30,985 bases of DNA from JBDSRX01 sp039929105 (GTDB taxonomy: Bacteria; Patescibacteriota; Dojkabacteria; J137): NCBI GenBank assembly GCA_039929105.1, contig JBDSRX010000034.1:1-30985 (forward strand), read 5' to 3'. A model generated the notes under the pieces. It worked only from the letters and a program-made list of their open reading frames with translations, searched no databases and was not told the DNA's origin. Below, in pieces: positions 14,459 to 22,202 of the stretch. The translations under genes and the position numbers were made by a program. Positions within the stretch are counted from its first letter, which is position 1. Each line of letters begins with the position of its first letter.

Positions 14459-15717
14459 ATTGCTTCAATCTCAGCTAATTTGCTTTGAGGAAGTTTTAGC
14501 TTTCTTGGAGTAAATACAATTAATAATGCAGAAATTACAAGTACTATTAACCCTACGATTGAAAATGCTGTAAAGTAGTCAGTTTTATCTGCTATAAATC
14601 CAGCCATTATTGGACCTACCACATATCCAATTGAAGTATTTGCTCTTGTTATTGCTGTTACATGTAATTTTTTATCTCCAGCTCTATCTGTAATATCGCT
14701 ATACACTGCTTCGTTTAATGGCCAAGTGAAAGATAAGAATAATCCAAGTAGAAGCACTAAGAACAAAACTATAACAATATTATTTTGAACTAGGAATATA
14801 CATGCCATTGATATTCCCGAGAATAATAGACCTATTTCTGAAATAATTTTTTTATGTTTAATTATTTTTAATCTAGAAAGAATAATTGCACCTGGGATTG
14901 TTGGAATTATAAATATAACTACAATAAGCCAATCTAAACCTGAATCACCTAAAATTTGTTGACCAAACAAAGGTCCTATTGTCCAGAAAGAGGCACTAAT
15001 AAATGTCATAGCTAATCCAACAACAATTGGTGGCCAAATTCTTTTTAATAAAACAAACCAGTATATTAATTCTCTGCTAATACTCATTTTTATTTCTTCT
15101 TCTACAACTTCAATTTTCTTTCCTCTTTTTTCGCTAGAAATAAGTAATATCGCAAAAATTAAAGCCATAAATTGTAATGCTACAATAATTGTTGCAGAAT
15201 TTACTAGTGTGTCTCTAACTAACAATGAGCCTACAATTGGACCAACTAAAGAACCAAGTCCAGTAATTATAGAAACTAAACCCCAATCTTTTGAGAAAGA
15301 GTCTCTACTCTCTGTACTAATAACAAAACTTTGTTGAGAAAACGAAAGAAACTCGTAATAAATACCCCACATTATTGAGGCTAAGAGAAATACAGATATA
15401 GATGCAAAAGCTATTCCTAAATTTACAACAATGGGAAAAGTGATTGAAACAATAATTCCAGCTACCAATAAAAACTTCCAGGTTTTCTTTTGAAATAATT
15501 GAGGAAAAATTAAATCACAAGCTAATCCAACCATTGAGGAAAGTGCCATGACAATACCAACAATTGTGTTTGAATTTATATTATTCTCTACTACTAATGG
15601 AAAGTAGTAAGACATTATAGAATCTGCAAATAATACTAAAAAAATCGTTGCTAGAAAAATATAGAAAGGTCTAATACTAACTAGCTTTCTATTTGGTTGA
15701 AAAGTAATAAGTCTCAT
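14455..15717 (-). CDS. Major facilitator superfamily transporter
   Basis: About twelve predicted membrane helices in two halves of six, with a charged cytoplasmic loop near the middle (about residues 194-215, SSEKRGKKIEVVEEE), the standard MFS layout. The substrate cannot be told from the sequence; an export role is common for this kind of single-gene MFS carrier, but that is a guess. Starts ATG 15717, about 20 bases downstream of a TAGAAT box. Its stop lies in the four bases shared with the htpX-like gene. 420 aa, full length. Confidence 0.85.
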   Translation of the reverse strand: MRLITFQPNRKLVSIRPFYIFLATIFLVLFADSIMSYYFPLVVENNINSNTIVGIVMALSSMVGLACDLIFPQLFQKKTWKFLLVAGIIVSITFPIVVNLGIAFASISVFLLASIMWGIYYEFLSFSQQSFVISTESRDSFSKDWGLVSIITGLGSLVGPIVGSLLVRDTLVNSATIIVALQFMALIFAILLISSEKRGKKIEVVEEEIKMSISRELIYWFVLLKRIWPPIVVGLAMTFISASFWTIGPLFGQQILGDSGLDWLIVVIFIIPTIPGAIILSRLKIIKHKKIISEIGLLFSGISMACIFLVQNNIVIVLFLVLLLGLFLSFTWPLNEAVYSDITDRAGDKKLHVTAITRANTSIGYVVGPIMAGFIADKTDYFTAFSIVGLIVLVISALLIVFTPRKLKLPQSKLAEIEAI

Positions 15718-15797
15718 AGTTGTTTGGTAACTGACTTATTCTAAACAATCTATAGATTTTTACAAGAAAATACTATTTGCGCTCATAAACCTGATGC

Positions 15798-15803
15798 TAT
15801 AAT
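15798..15803 (+). promoter_or_regulatory. Extended -10 box TGCTATAAT
   Basis: TATAAT with a TG one base upstream (extended -10) lies eight bases before the ATG at 15812. There is no good -35 at standard spacing, as expected for an extended -10. Confidence 0.6.
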
Positions 15804-15811
15804 CATTCTCA

Positions 15812-16234
15812 ATGGATTTCAAACAACCACAAATTAAAATAGAATATCATGACGAGCTTAATGAAATTTTATCTAAAGTTATTGCAGATTTAGGCGAGGA
15901 TGCAGGCACATTGTTTGTTTATTTTGTTTCAGCATTTAGCACTGCTGGAGGAAGAGCATCATCTGCGGCAGAAAGAATGAGAGATCTTTGCCTTGAAAAT
16001 GGTGTTGTGATTCCTTTCAATAAAATGTCTGAAAGATTTTATTATCCTTTTAATGGAGATAATCCACAATATCTTAATCCGTACGGTGAGTTTAGAAATC
16101 CATTAACGAATTATATACTTGAAGCAGTTTTAATAGCGCACAGAGGACTTCCTAAAGATAAGATGCCTCCTGGTGACTACTTTGAACATGCAATTCAAGT
16201 TGTTCAGAAAGAATACGGTAGATTAATTAGATAG
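15812..16234 (+). CDS. Unknown protein, 140 aa
   Basis: ATG at 15812, eight bases after an extended -10 box. The protein is soluble with no signal peptide or membrane helix. A small-residue stretch (SAFSTAGGRASSAAERM, about 49-65) followed by charged and aromatic residues is the only striking feature. No domain recognised. Convergent with the 157-aa gene across a 29-base gap without a visible hairpin. Function unknown. Confidence 0.7.
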   Translation: MDFKQPQIKIEYHDELNEILSKVIADLGEDAGTLFVYFVSAFSTAGGRASSAAERMRDLCLENGVVIPFNKMSERFYYPFNGDNPQYLNPYGEFRNPLTNYILEAVLIAHRGLPKDKMPPGDYFEHAIQVVQKEYGRLIR

Positions 16235-16263
16235 GTTAGAATTAATTTTTTACTTTATCCATA

Positions 16264-16692
16264 TTAAGATTCTTGATAAAAATTACTACCAACCCAATAA
16301 AAATTTCCTGCAGCATTTATCTGATGCATTTCTTTTTCTAAAAATTTAATCCATGCTTCTTGTTCATAATTAAAAGTAAGGTGAAGGGTTGCCGCTAAGT
16401 TATCCTGATCATCTAATTCATAAGTTAAATAAGCTTTCTCCTCTACAACATGAATGATGTGACCATCTACACTACATCGTGAATTTAGAATATAGTCTTT
16501 AATTAGGTTAATAGCATCATAATCTCCACTAATATTAAATTTTTCTCCATCAATAAGTTTTAATGAGGAAAAATCTAAAATTATTACATCTCCTTCCAAA
16601 CATAAATTTAATACGCTACTCGGACAGCATTCAGGTGAAGGCATCCTTTGCAATGCAGCAGATTCCCATGTGTAATCTATATCTCTTAACAT
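16264..16692 (-). CDS. Unknown protein, 142 aa (alternative TTG start gives 157 aa)
   Basis: I chose ATG at 16692. An in-frame TTG at 16737 would extend the protein by 15 residues but overlap the upstream gene by 19 bases; neither has a Shine-Dalgarno. The protein is acidic with alternating hydrophobic residues that suggest beta-strands (GDVIILDFSSLKLI, AATLHLTFNYEQ), and three cysteines, two of them adjacent (ECCPSS). No membrane segment. It follows the 173-aa gene in the same direction and is probably co-transcribed with it. Function unknown. Confidence 0.65.
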   Translation of the reverse strand: MLRDIDYTWESAALQRMPSPECCPSSVLNLCLEGDVIILDFSSLKLIDGEKFNISGDYDAINLIKDYILNSRCSVDGHIIHVVEEKAYLTYELDDQDNLAATLHLTFNYEQEAWIKFLEKEMHQINAAGNFYWVGSNFYQES

Positions 16693-16718
16693 TATAGATG
16701 TTTTAATAAATATTATTG

Positions 16719-17240
16719 TTAGTTCATTTGTGCCCAACTTCCTCTATTTCCCCAAACATAATTACATTTTTCCTCAAAAGCTAAATCGTTATTTTGTTCA
16801 AACCAAATAATTAAATTATTAAATTGTTCCTGTGGCATTGAGCTTAAAGCTGGATAACCACCACAATACAATAATATTTGCGGTCTTTGTTCTTCCGAAA
16901 AAAATCTTCTCAAAATAGTATCTATGTATTTTTCAGTTTGATTCTCAAAATCTCCTATGGATGGATACAAACTATTAAAACCTCTTAATGCTCTTTCTCC
17001 ACTTCTTGCCTTTTCTATTGCATTAAAAGCTCCAACTTCATCGACTACACTTCTACAATATGTAAAAACATGAGCTACTTCTTGCCACGTATACACTCCC
17101 TCTTGATAAGAAATCATCAATCTTCTGATATATCCAAATTCACTTTCCGACATTTGCATTCTTGCTTTCTCCTTAAAATAATTTGAGTTTGGATCAAATA
17201 GTTCACTTTGATTCTGTTGGTTTTGATGTTGATTTAACAT
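16719..17240 (-). CDS. Unknown protein, 173 aa
   Basis: ATG at 17240. The N-terminal 15 residues are Gln/Asn-rich (MLNQHQNQQNQ), the rest helical and soluble with several aromatic residues and no recognised motif. The start lies about 18 bases after the T run of an intrinsic terminator, so either the gene has its own promoter (a TATCTT box overlaps the tail) or it is controlled by read-through of that terminator. Followed closely by the 142/157-aa gene. Function unknown. Confidence 0.7.
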   Translation of the reverse strand: MLNQHQNQQNQSELFDPNSNYFKEKARMQMSESEFGYIRRLMISYQEGVYTWQEVAHVFTYCRSVVDEVGAFNAIEKARSGERALRGFNSLYPSIGDFENQTEKYIDTILRRFFSEEQRPQILLYCGGYPALSSMPQEQFNNLIIWFEQNNDLAFEEKCNYVWGNRGSWAQMN

Positions 17241-17257
17241 GATTGAAAAATTAAGAT

Positions 17258-17282
17258 AAAAAAAACTCCCTTTCGGGAGCTT
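17258..17282 (-). terminator. Intrinsic terminator with GAAA tetraloop
   Basis: On the minus strand AAGCTCCC pairs with GGGAGTTT around a GAAA loop, followed by T8. It ends transcripts arriving from the DUF2807-like gene and the small ORF at 17308-17400, immediately before the 173-aa gene. A second GGGAGTT copy at 17321-17327 could pair with the CTCCC arm instead, an antiterminator-like option. Confidence 0.8.
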
Positions 17283-17293
17283 GTAAATTTGAT

Positions 17294-17312
17294 TTTAAGA
17301 ATACTTCTTAAA
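17294..17312. repeat. Perfect 8-base inverted repeat
   Basis: TTTAAGAA and TTCTTAAA are separated by three bases. The hairpin overlaps the end of the small ORF at 17308-17400 and sits 12 bases upstream of the terminator stem on the minus strand. Confidence 0.55.
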
Positions 17313-17400
17313 CTACATTTAACTCCCTATGCGAAATTGAACCTACAATAATGAGGTTAATTACGAGAGCTAAAATTGTTTTAAAAGTATTAGTTTGCAC
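17308..17400 (-). CDS. Possible small ORF, 30 aa, GTG start
   Basis: A frame starting at GTG 17400 and ending TAA at 17308-17310 encodes 30 residues with a hydrophobic core (ILALVINLIIVGSI). It could be a one-helix membrane peptide, or a leader peptide rich in Ile, Leu and Val placed just before a terminator. It lies 64 bases after the DUF2807-like stop on the same strand. Short length and the GTG start leave real doubt. Confidence 0.25.
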   Translation of the reverse strand: MQTNTFKTILALVINLIIVGSISHRELNVV

Positions 17401-17464
17401 TGTTATTTGAATAAGATGACAAAATTGTAACAAACGATTAAAAGTAATGCAATAAATTTTAATA

Positions 17465-18241
17465 TTAATTGCTTATCTGTTTTGCACTTCCTGTACCTGA
17501 GATATTTTGTGTGAGTTTTTTTGGATTCCCAGAATATTCTAAAGAACCAGACCCACTAACATTTATATCTAAAGATTCATCAGCTCTGATTTTAACATTT
17601 CCGTCGCCAGATAATGAAATTTTTACATCCTTACTATCCAGATCGTTTGCAATATACTTTCCAGATCCAGAAATATTTACTTCTTGAGATATTGCAGATC
17701 CTGTTAAAAAAGAAGTACTTAATCCACTTGTATTTGATATTAATGAATTTACAAAAAGTTCGATTGTTGAAGATGAATTTCCAGATTGAGTTAGTTTTAA
17801 TTTGTCACTTCTTACTTTATTTGAAGACTTTAAAATGGAATTACCAGAAAGGCTAATTTCTTGTAAATCTTTATAATTTAAATTTATTGTTACTTCTTTT
17901 GTTGAATCAATTATATTTAAACCAAGAACTGTTTTAGCAAAACTAATATTTAAAGTATCTCCATTAACCTCTGTTTTGATTTGCTTTATTATATTATCTT
18001 CTGCTTTTAAATCTAGATTTTCATCTGAAGTACCTTGAGTAATATTTAAATTTATTTTGTCGCTTACATTTATTTTTGTAAATTTAGTTAAATTCCTCTT
18101 CTCGGAAATTAAATTCCCATTACCTTTAACGATAGTCGAAGGATAAATTACGAAATACATTACCGAGAGAATGACTGAACAAATTATTAAGGCTAAAATA
18201 AAAAGTGTAAATAATATAACTCTTATATTTATTTTAAACAT
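17465..18241 (-). CDS. DUF2807 (GIN-domain-like) membrane-anchored protein
   Basis: A membrane helix at about residues 8-33 anchors an extracytoplasmic beta-rich domain. From about residue 40 the sequence shows the repeated strand pattern of DUF2807/head-GIN proteins: GNGNLISEKRNL, INVSDKINLNITQG, LSGNSILKSS, SGSGKYIA, SLSGDGNVKI, NVSGSGSLEY, ISGTGSAKQI. These repeated S-G-S/N-G turns imply a beta-helix-like solenoid. Its function is not established; adhesion or surface roles have been proposed for the family. Length 258 aa is typical. The gene lies downstream of the structured RNA region on the same strand. Confidence 0.85.
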   Translation of the reverse strand: MFKINIRVILFTLFILALIICSVILSVMYFVIYPSTIVKGNGNLISEKRNLTKFTKINVSDKINLNITQGTSDENLDLKAEDNIIKQIKTEVNGDTLNISFAKTVLGLNIIDSTKEVTINLNYKDLQEISLSGNSILKSSNKVRSDKLKLTQSGNSSSTIELFVNSLISNTSGLSTSFLTGSAISQEVNISGSGKYIANDLDSKDVKISLSGDGNVKIRADESLDINVSGSGSLEYSGNPKKLTQNISGTGSAKQISN

Positions 18242-18354
18242 GTTGAAGTTTGTAATTAATAGTAAATTATTTTACATCAAATAATTTATTAAATGAACTT
18301 GGAGAAATTTCTAAAAAAGTCTTTACATTGATTTTTATCTCATGTATGCTGAAT

Positions 18355-18400
18355 TTCGTAGGTTGTTACCGATTGATGTCGTCTTAAGTGTAATTACGAA
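18355..18400. repeat. Hairpin with TTCGTA/TACGAA arms
   Basis: TTCGTA (18355-18360) pairs with TACGAA (18395-18400), with further short inner pairings (GTTA/TAAT-type and CGA/TCG). The TACGAA arm can instead pair with TTCGTAAT at 18510-18517, so two folds compete. Confidence 0.4.
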
Positions 18401-18544
18401 CTGAAAAAAAAGATTCTTTCTTGGGGAATTTGGACATTGGTTCGCGTACATATCCCGATATTTGTTATAACATCGGAACAACTTACCTTGAACGCCCCTT
18501 AAAAGAATCTTCGTAATGTTAGCAATTCTAAGATACCCCATCAA

Positions 18545-18584
18545 CGCAAATCTAACGAGAGTTCACTCTTGTGTAGATGTAGCG
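18545..18584. repeat. Long interrupted hairpin
   Basis: CGC (18545-18547), ATCTA (18550-18554) and ACGAGAG (18555-18561) pair with CTCTTGT (18566-18572), TAGAT (18574-18578) and GCG (18582-18584) around a four-base loop, with one bulge and one internal loop. This is too regular to be ordinary AT-rich spacer. Confidence 0.6.
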
Positions 18585-18614
18585 GATATATATTAGGGAT
18601 ATCTGTACAATCAA

Positions 18615-18640
18615 TAACTACTTGTCTGAGTAGTTACAAG
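18615..18640. repeat. H-type pseudoknot candidate
   Basis: TAACTA (18615-18620) pairs with TAGTTA (18631-18636), while CTTG (18621-18624) in the intervening loop pairs with CAAG (18637-18640). The two interleaved stems have the geometry of an H-type pseudoknot on either strand. Confidence 0.45.
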
Positions 18641-18737
18641 TCTATTTCTTAATTTATTTTGAGTTTATAAATACTAAGATAGGAAGTAAAAATCAAAGTT
18701 GAAATTATTCTCAAAACCACTGTGTGCAAATCTATAT

Positions 18738-18745
18738 GATATAAT
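18738..18745 (+). promoter_or_regulatory. Extended -10 for prfB
   Basis: TGATATAAT contains TATAAT at 18740-18745 with an upstream TG. It would give a leader of about 15 bases for the ATG at 18767. A second box, TATAAA at 18756-18761, lies five bases before the ATG and could give a leaderless mRNA. Confidence 0.5.
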
Positions 18746-18766
18746 TACACATTATTATAAATTCAA

Positions 18767-19849
18767 ATGAGCGATTCAGATAAAATACAAAATCTAGAAG
18801 ACAGGATTAATTTTATTAAAACAAAAAGAAAATTTGATCAATTATTTATTGATTTAAAATCTTTGGAAGAAAAAACATCTGTTGCAGATTTCTGGTCTAA
18901 TAACGAAGAGGCTCAAAAGACAATGAGGAAGATTGGTGATACAAAATCTGAAATTGAAGAACTAGAGAATCTAGACAAAAACTTTAAAGATATTAAAAAC
19001 TTATCTATTGATGTTGAAGAAAGTGACTTGGATATGAATAAATTTCTTGAAGAAGAAATTGAAAAATTAGAAAAAAATATCGAAAAATCAGAGCTTGCAA
19101 CATATTTATCTGGTAAATTTGATAAGTGCGATGTAATTATGAAGATAATAGCAGGTCAAGGTGGAACTGAAGCATGTGATTGGGCAGAAATGGTGTTCAG
19201 AATGTATTTGAGGTATGCAAATACTAAAGGATGGCAAGTTGTAGTATTAGATGAACTTAAAGGAACTGAAGCAGGAATTTCTACTGTGACATTACAGATA
19301 TCTGGTAAGAATGCTTATGGATATTTAAGAAGAGAACATGGGACACATAGACTTGTTAGAAACTCTCCTTTTAATGCACAAGGTTTAAGACAAACATCTT
19401 TTGTTGGAGTTGAGGTAATGCCAGTTGTAGACGAGGATATTGATATTGAAATTAATCCTAATGATATTGAATTTACTGCCGTAAGAAGTAGTGGTGCAGG
19501 AGGACAGAACGTAAATAAAGTTGCTACCAAAGCACGAATTGTTCATAAACCATCTGGTATAGTAATAGAATCTTCTTCCCAAAGATCCCAATCTCAAAAT
19601 AGGGAAACAGCAATGAAAATGTTAAAGGCAAAGCTTTACGAAATTGAAGAAGAAAAGCAGAAAAAAGAAATGAGTGATGTTAAAGGAGATTATCAAATTG
19701 CAGGATGGGGAACTCAGATTAGAAATTATGTTTTACAACCTTACAAATTAGTAAAAGATACCAGAACAAATGTTGAAAGCTTCAATACCGACGCTGTATT
19801 AGATGGAGATATTCAAATGTTTATCGATGCTGAGATTAGAATGCTCTAA
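18767..19849 (+). CDS. prfB: Peptide chain release factor 2
   Basis: RF2 releases finished proteins at UGA and UAA codons on the ribosome. The stop-recognition tripeptide SPF is at 200-202 within HRLVRNSPFNAQGLRQTSF, and the GGQ peptidyl-hydrolysis motif is at 245-247 in SSGAGGQNVNKVATKARI. Full length at 360 aa in a single frame: there is no in-frame UGA or CTTTGAC-type slippery site near codon 25, so the autoregulatory frameshift of many prfB genes is absent. Its presence agrees with TGA being a stop here. The stop shares CTAA (19846-19849) with the convergent kinase gene. Confidence 0.97.
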   Translation: MSDSDKIQNLEDRINFIKTKRKFDQLFIDLKSLEEKTSVADFWSNNEEAQKTMRKIGDTKSEIEELENLDKNFKDIKNLSIDVEESDLDMNKFLEEEIEKLEKNIEKSELATYLSGKFDKCDVIMKIIAGQGGTEACDWAEMVFRMYLRYANTKGWQVVVLDELKGTEAGISTVTLQISGKNAYGYLRREHGTHRLVRNSPFNAQGLRQTSFVGVEVMPVVDEDIDIEINPNDIEFTAVRSSGAGGQNVNKVATKARIVHKPSGIVIESSSQRSQSQNRETAMKMLKAKLYEIEEEKQKKEMSDVKGDYQIAGWGTQIRNYVLQPYKLVKDTRTNVESFNTDAVLDGDIQMFIDAEIRML

Positions 19850-22158
19850 AATACCGACTCTCTTGTCTCATCGTTATAGGTCCTTACACTATTTTTTCCA
19901 GTTAAAATGAAAGAGTTTTTATCCTCTAATGCATCCGTATGCTTTAGAACCGTAAAACTAAACGTGCTTCCCTCACCAAGCTTGCTGGTAACTTTTACTT
20001 CACCATACATATATTTAACTATCTGATATACAACATAAAGTCCAATACCAGTTCCCCCTGGTCTAACAATTCTTCTATCTCCAATCTTCCCATCTGACTT
20101 TAAATACATATTTGCTCTAAAGAATTTAGTACCCAGTTTTGCGATATCTTCTTCTGGAATACCTTCTCCAGTGTCTGATACAGAGAATCTTACATATTTA
20201 CCTTCATCTGCTAACTTAAGTTCGACCTGACCTTTTAATGTATATTTTATAGAATTACTTACTAGATTATCCATTACCTGTTGGATTCTTAATCTGTCAG
20301 CATAAGAATAAACCACTTCTTTTGGAAGAGTAACTATTAATTTAATTCCTTTCTTTTCTGCATCATACTTATAGGCTTCAAATGAATCTGCAATAACATC
20401 ATTAGAATCTACTTTCTCAAAATTCATATCCAACTTATCATTATCGATCTTTGCAGAAGCTAAGATTGTTTCTAGCAATTGAATCTCTCTTCTAATATTC
20501 TCTGTTCCAATTTTTAAAAAACCTTCTAAATCTGTGTCGGTGAATTGTTTATTTTTATATTTCAAATCCATGACTCCCATGGCATTTCTAATAGTTCCTA
20601 ATGGTGTTCTTAATTCATGTCCAAGCACATCCAACATATCTCTCTCAACCTTCAATGCTTCAGATAATTTACTATTTTGACTTTGAACTTCTAAAGTAGC
20701 ATCTTTAACTTTTTGTTGAAGTGTTTCATTAAATTCTTGAACTTCTTCATATAACTTGGCTCTCATTAAAGCTAGAGCAGTAATCTCACAAAGAGATTCA
20801 ATATACTTTATTTGAACTGTATTGTATGGTGAATCTCCTTCTTTAGAACCTAATATAAGAATTCCATTTGAATTTTCTTTCATTCCTATAGGCAATATAA
20901 GCTTTATTTTTTTCTGTCTCATTTCCTCTACTACTAGACTTAACTCATGGAATGCAGATGAGAACTTTCTAGGAACTTCTAATTCAATTTGATCTAAAAA
21001 AATTGGAATGTATGCCGAATTTTCCCAAAGTTTATAAATATTATTATAATTAAGTGCTACTTCATTTTCGGTTGATTGTGTTTTAAGAATTATCTTATCT
21101 TTTTCTTCTAATTTTACAAAAACTGATATTAGATTTGGCCTTATTGTTTTCAAAATTGTTTGATCCAAAAGCTCAGCAATTTCTTCATAGTCTAGTAGCG
21201 TACTTATCGTCTTATTGAAATTAACAATAACTTCATTTGGTTCAAAACCAGGATTTATAAGTACAGAGTTAATTCGCGATTGTATAAAGACTTTAAAATT
21301 ATCATAAAAAGCTACAAATACAAATGCAAATACTGCACCCGTTAACATACCTCTTATATCCAATGCACTACCCCAAATAAAATTATTTGATAGTAGAACA
21401 ATTCTATATGCAATTAAAACAATAAGACTTAATACAAAGTAATATGTAAATCTTCCAATAAAGAGTTTAATATCTAAGAATCTATACCTTACAACAGCAT
21501 AAAAAGTAAAAGCAATATAGAAAATAACTCCGAGTGGACCAACTCTAGAAGAATTTGCATCCTTAGATATGAAGGGATATATAAGATTTGTTAGCAATGA
21601 AATACTTGCAGTAAGTCCAAACCCAACTAAAAATAATCGGAGTTGATTCTTTGATAATCCTTCTGCGATCCTAAACTGTCTGAATAAATAAACAATCGTT
21701 ATTATAAATACAAAGAGAAATGCAATTGATTCCAATATATAAAGAGGCCCATACTCTAGGATTAATGCATCACCTATATAATAACTTTTTGTAACAATTA
21801 ACTGGGAAACAATAACGAATACAATACTAAATACTGTTATTAAGATATTAAAAATATGTATAGTTCTAAAACTTTTACTAAGATTATTTGTTGTGAAGTA
21901 ATATGCAAAACACCAAATTAGAATTAAAGTTAAGTGACCAAACACAAAACTAACTTTAACCAATGGATCTAAGTTCTCAGTAACAGTTGGCAAGACTACA
22001 GTATTTACTACAATCCAAATCCCTGCACTTATAGTTGATAATGCAAAAAACAAATTCGATCTTGATCTTTGAGAAAAGAAAAAGCTTGCAATAGCGAAAA
22101 GCAAACAAGCTATTGCCACTATAGCACCTAGTTCCGGGAAAGCTGGTATAGTAAACAT
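19846..22158 (-). CDS. Multi-TM hybrid-free sensor histidine kinase
   Basis: Membrane sensor kinase of 770 aa. About eight or nine membrane helices occupy residues 10-290, similar to 7TM-type sensor modules. A GAF-like domain follows at about 310-465, a coiled coil at about 465-510, then HisKA with phospho-acceptor H514 in DVLGHELRTPLG. The HATPase domain shows the N box (DNLVSNSIKYT), G1 (DTGEGIPEED) and G2 (GGTGIGLYVVYQ). All catalytic motifs are intact. No response regulator is adjacent; the stand-alone receiver at 25395-25991 is a candidate partner (inference). The ligand is unknown. Confidence 0.93.
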   Translation of the reverse strand: MFTIPAFPELGAIVAIACLLFAIASFFFSQRSRSNLFFALSTISAGIWIVVNTVVLPTVTENLDPLVKVSFVFGHLTLILIWCFAYYFTTNNLSKSFRTIHIFNILITVFSIVFVIVSQLIVTKSYYIGDALILEYGPLYILESIAFLFVFIITIVYLFRQFRIAEGLSKNQLRLFLVGFGLTASISLLTNLIYPFISKDANSSRVGPLGVIFYIAFTFYAVVRYRFLDIKLFIGRFTYYFVLSLIVLIAYRIVLLSNNFIWGSALDIRGMLTGAVFAFVFVAFYDNFKVFIQSRINSVLINPGFEPNEVIVNFNKTISTLLDYEEIAELLDQTILKTIRPNLISVFVKLEEKDKIILKTQSTENEVALNYNNIYKLWENSAYIPIFLDQIELEVPRKFSSAFHELSLVVEEMRQKKIKLILPIGMKENSNGILILGSKEGDSPYNTVQIKYIESLCEITALALMRAKLYEEVQEFNETLQQKVKDATLEVQSQNSKLSEALKVERDMLDVLGHELRTPLGTIRNAMGVMDLKYKNKQFTDTDLEGFLKIGTENIRREIQLLETILASAKIDNDKLDMNFEKVDSNDVIADSFEAYKYDAEKKGIKLIVTLPKEVVYSYADRLRIQQVMDNLVSNSIKYTLKGQVELKLADEGKYVRFSVSDTGEGIPEEDIAKLGTKFFRANMYLKSDGKIGDRRIVRPGGTGIGLYVVYQIVKYMYGEVKVTSKLGEGSTFSFTVLKHTDALEDKNSFILTGKNSVRTYNDETRESVF

Positions 22159-22189
22159 ATTATTAAATGTTATAATTGTGCATTAAAGT

Positions 22190-22195
22190 TATACC
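22190..22195 (+). promoter_or_regulatory. -10-like TATACC before methyltransferase gene
   Basis: TATACC lies seven bases before the ATG at 22203. The match to TATAAT is imperfect but the position equals that of the other leaderless-type boxes. The same 44-base gap must hold the promoter for the divergent kinase gene. Confidence 0.4.
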
Positions 22196-22202
22196 ATAAA
22201 TT

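Larger units (their letters stand above)
18404..18655 (-). ncRNA. Candidate structured non-coding RNA
   Basis: Minus-strand reading is favoured because a 10-pair stem (18410-18419 with 18502-18511) plus GGGG/CCCC (18423-18426 with 18495-18498) is followed there by T8 and CAG, like a terminator. Inside is a TTCCGAT/ATCGGGA stem. Upstream lie a hairpin at 18545-18584 and a pseudoknot candidate at 18615-18640. A possible promoter with TTGATT about 17 bases before TATTTA lies near 18665-18695. The 5' end near 18655 is a guess. The RNA lies upstream of the DUF2807-like gene and could be independent or a long regulatory leader. It fits no RNA family I know. Confidence 0.45.
18242..18766. other. 525-base gap with dense RNA-like structure
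   Basis: This is the only gap over 300 bases. The 18335-18544 minus-strand reading frame is low-complexity in coding terms and overlies inverted repeats, so I do not call it a gene. The gap contains nested inverted repeats from 18355 to 18584, an H-type pseudoknot candidate at 18615-18640, and the prfB promoter at its right end. No tRNA, rRNA, tmRNA, RNase P, SRP or T-box signature was seen. Confidence 0.6.

Noticed and set aside
18423..18540. tmRNA or RNase P RNA in the structured gap
   Set aside because: GGGG/CCCC arms and a GGTTCG word are suggestive, but no tRNA-like T arm with CCA, no tag frame and no RNase P conserved P4 segments are present.
18335..18544. Minus-strand reading frame of 69 codons in the 525-base gap
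   Set aside because: It overlies nested inverted repeats and has no promoter-start arrangement like its neighbours; RNA structure explains the region better.
21239..21255. GGTTCAAAACC word resembling a tRNA T arm
   Set aside because: Lies inside the histidine-kinase coding frame and lacks the other tRNA arms.
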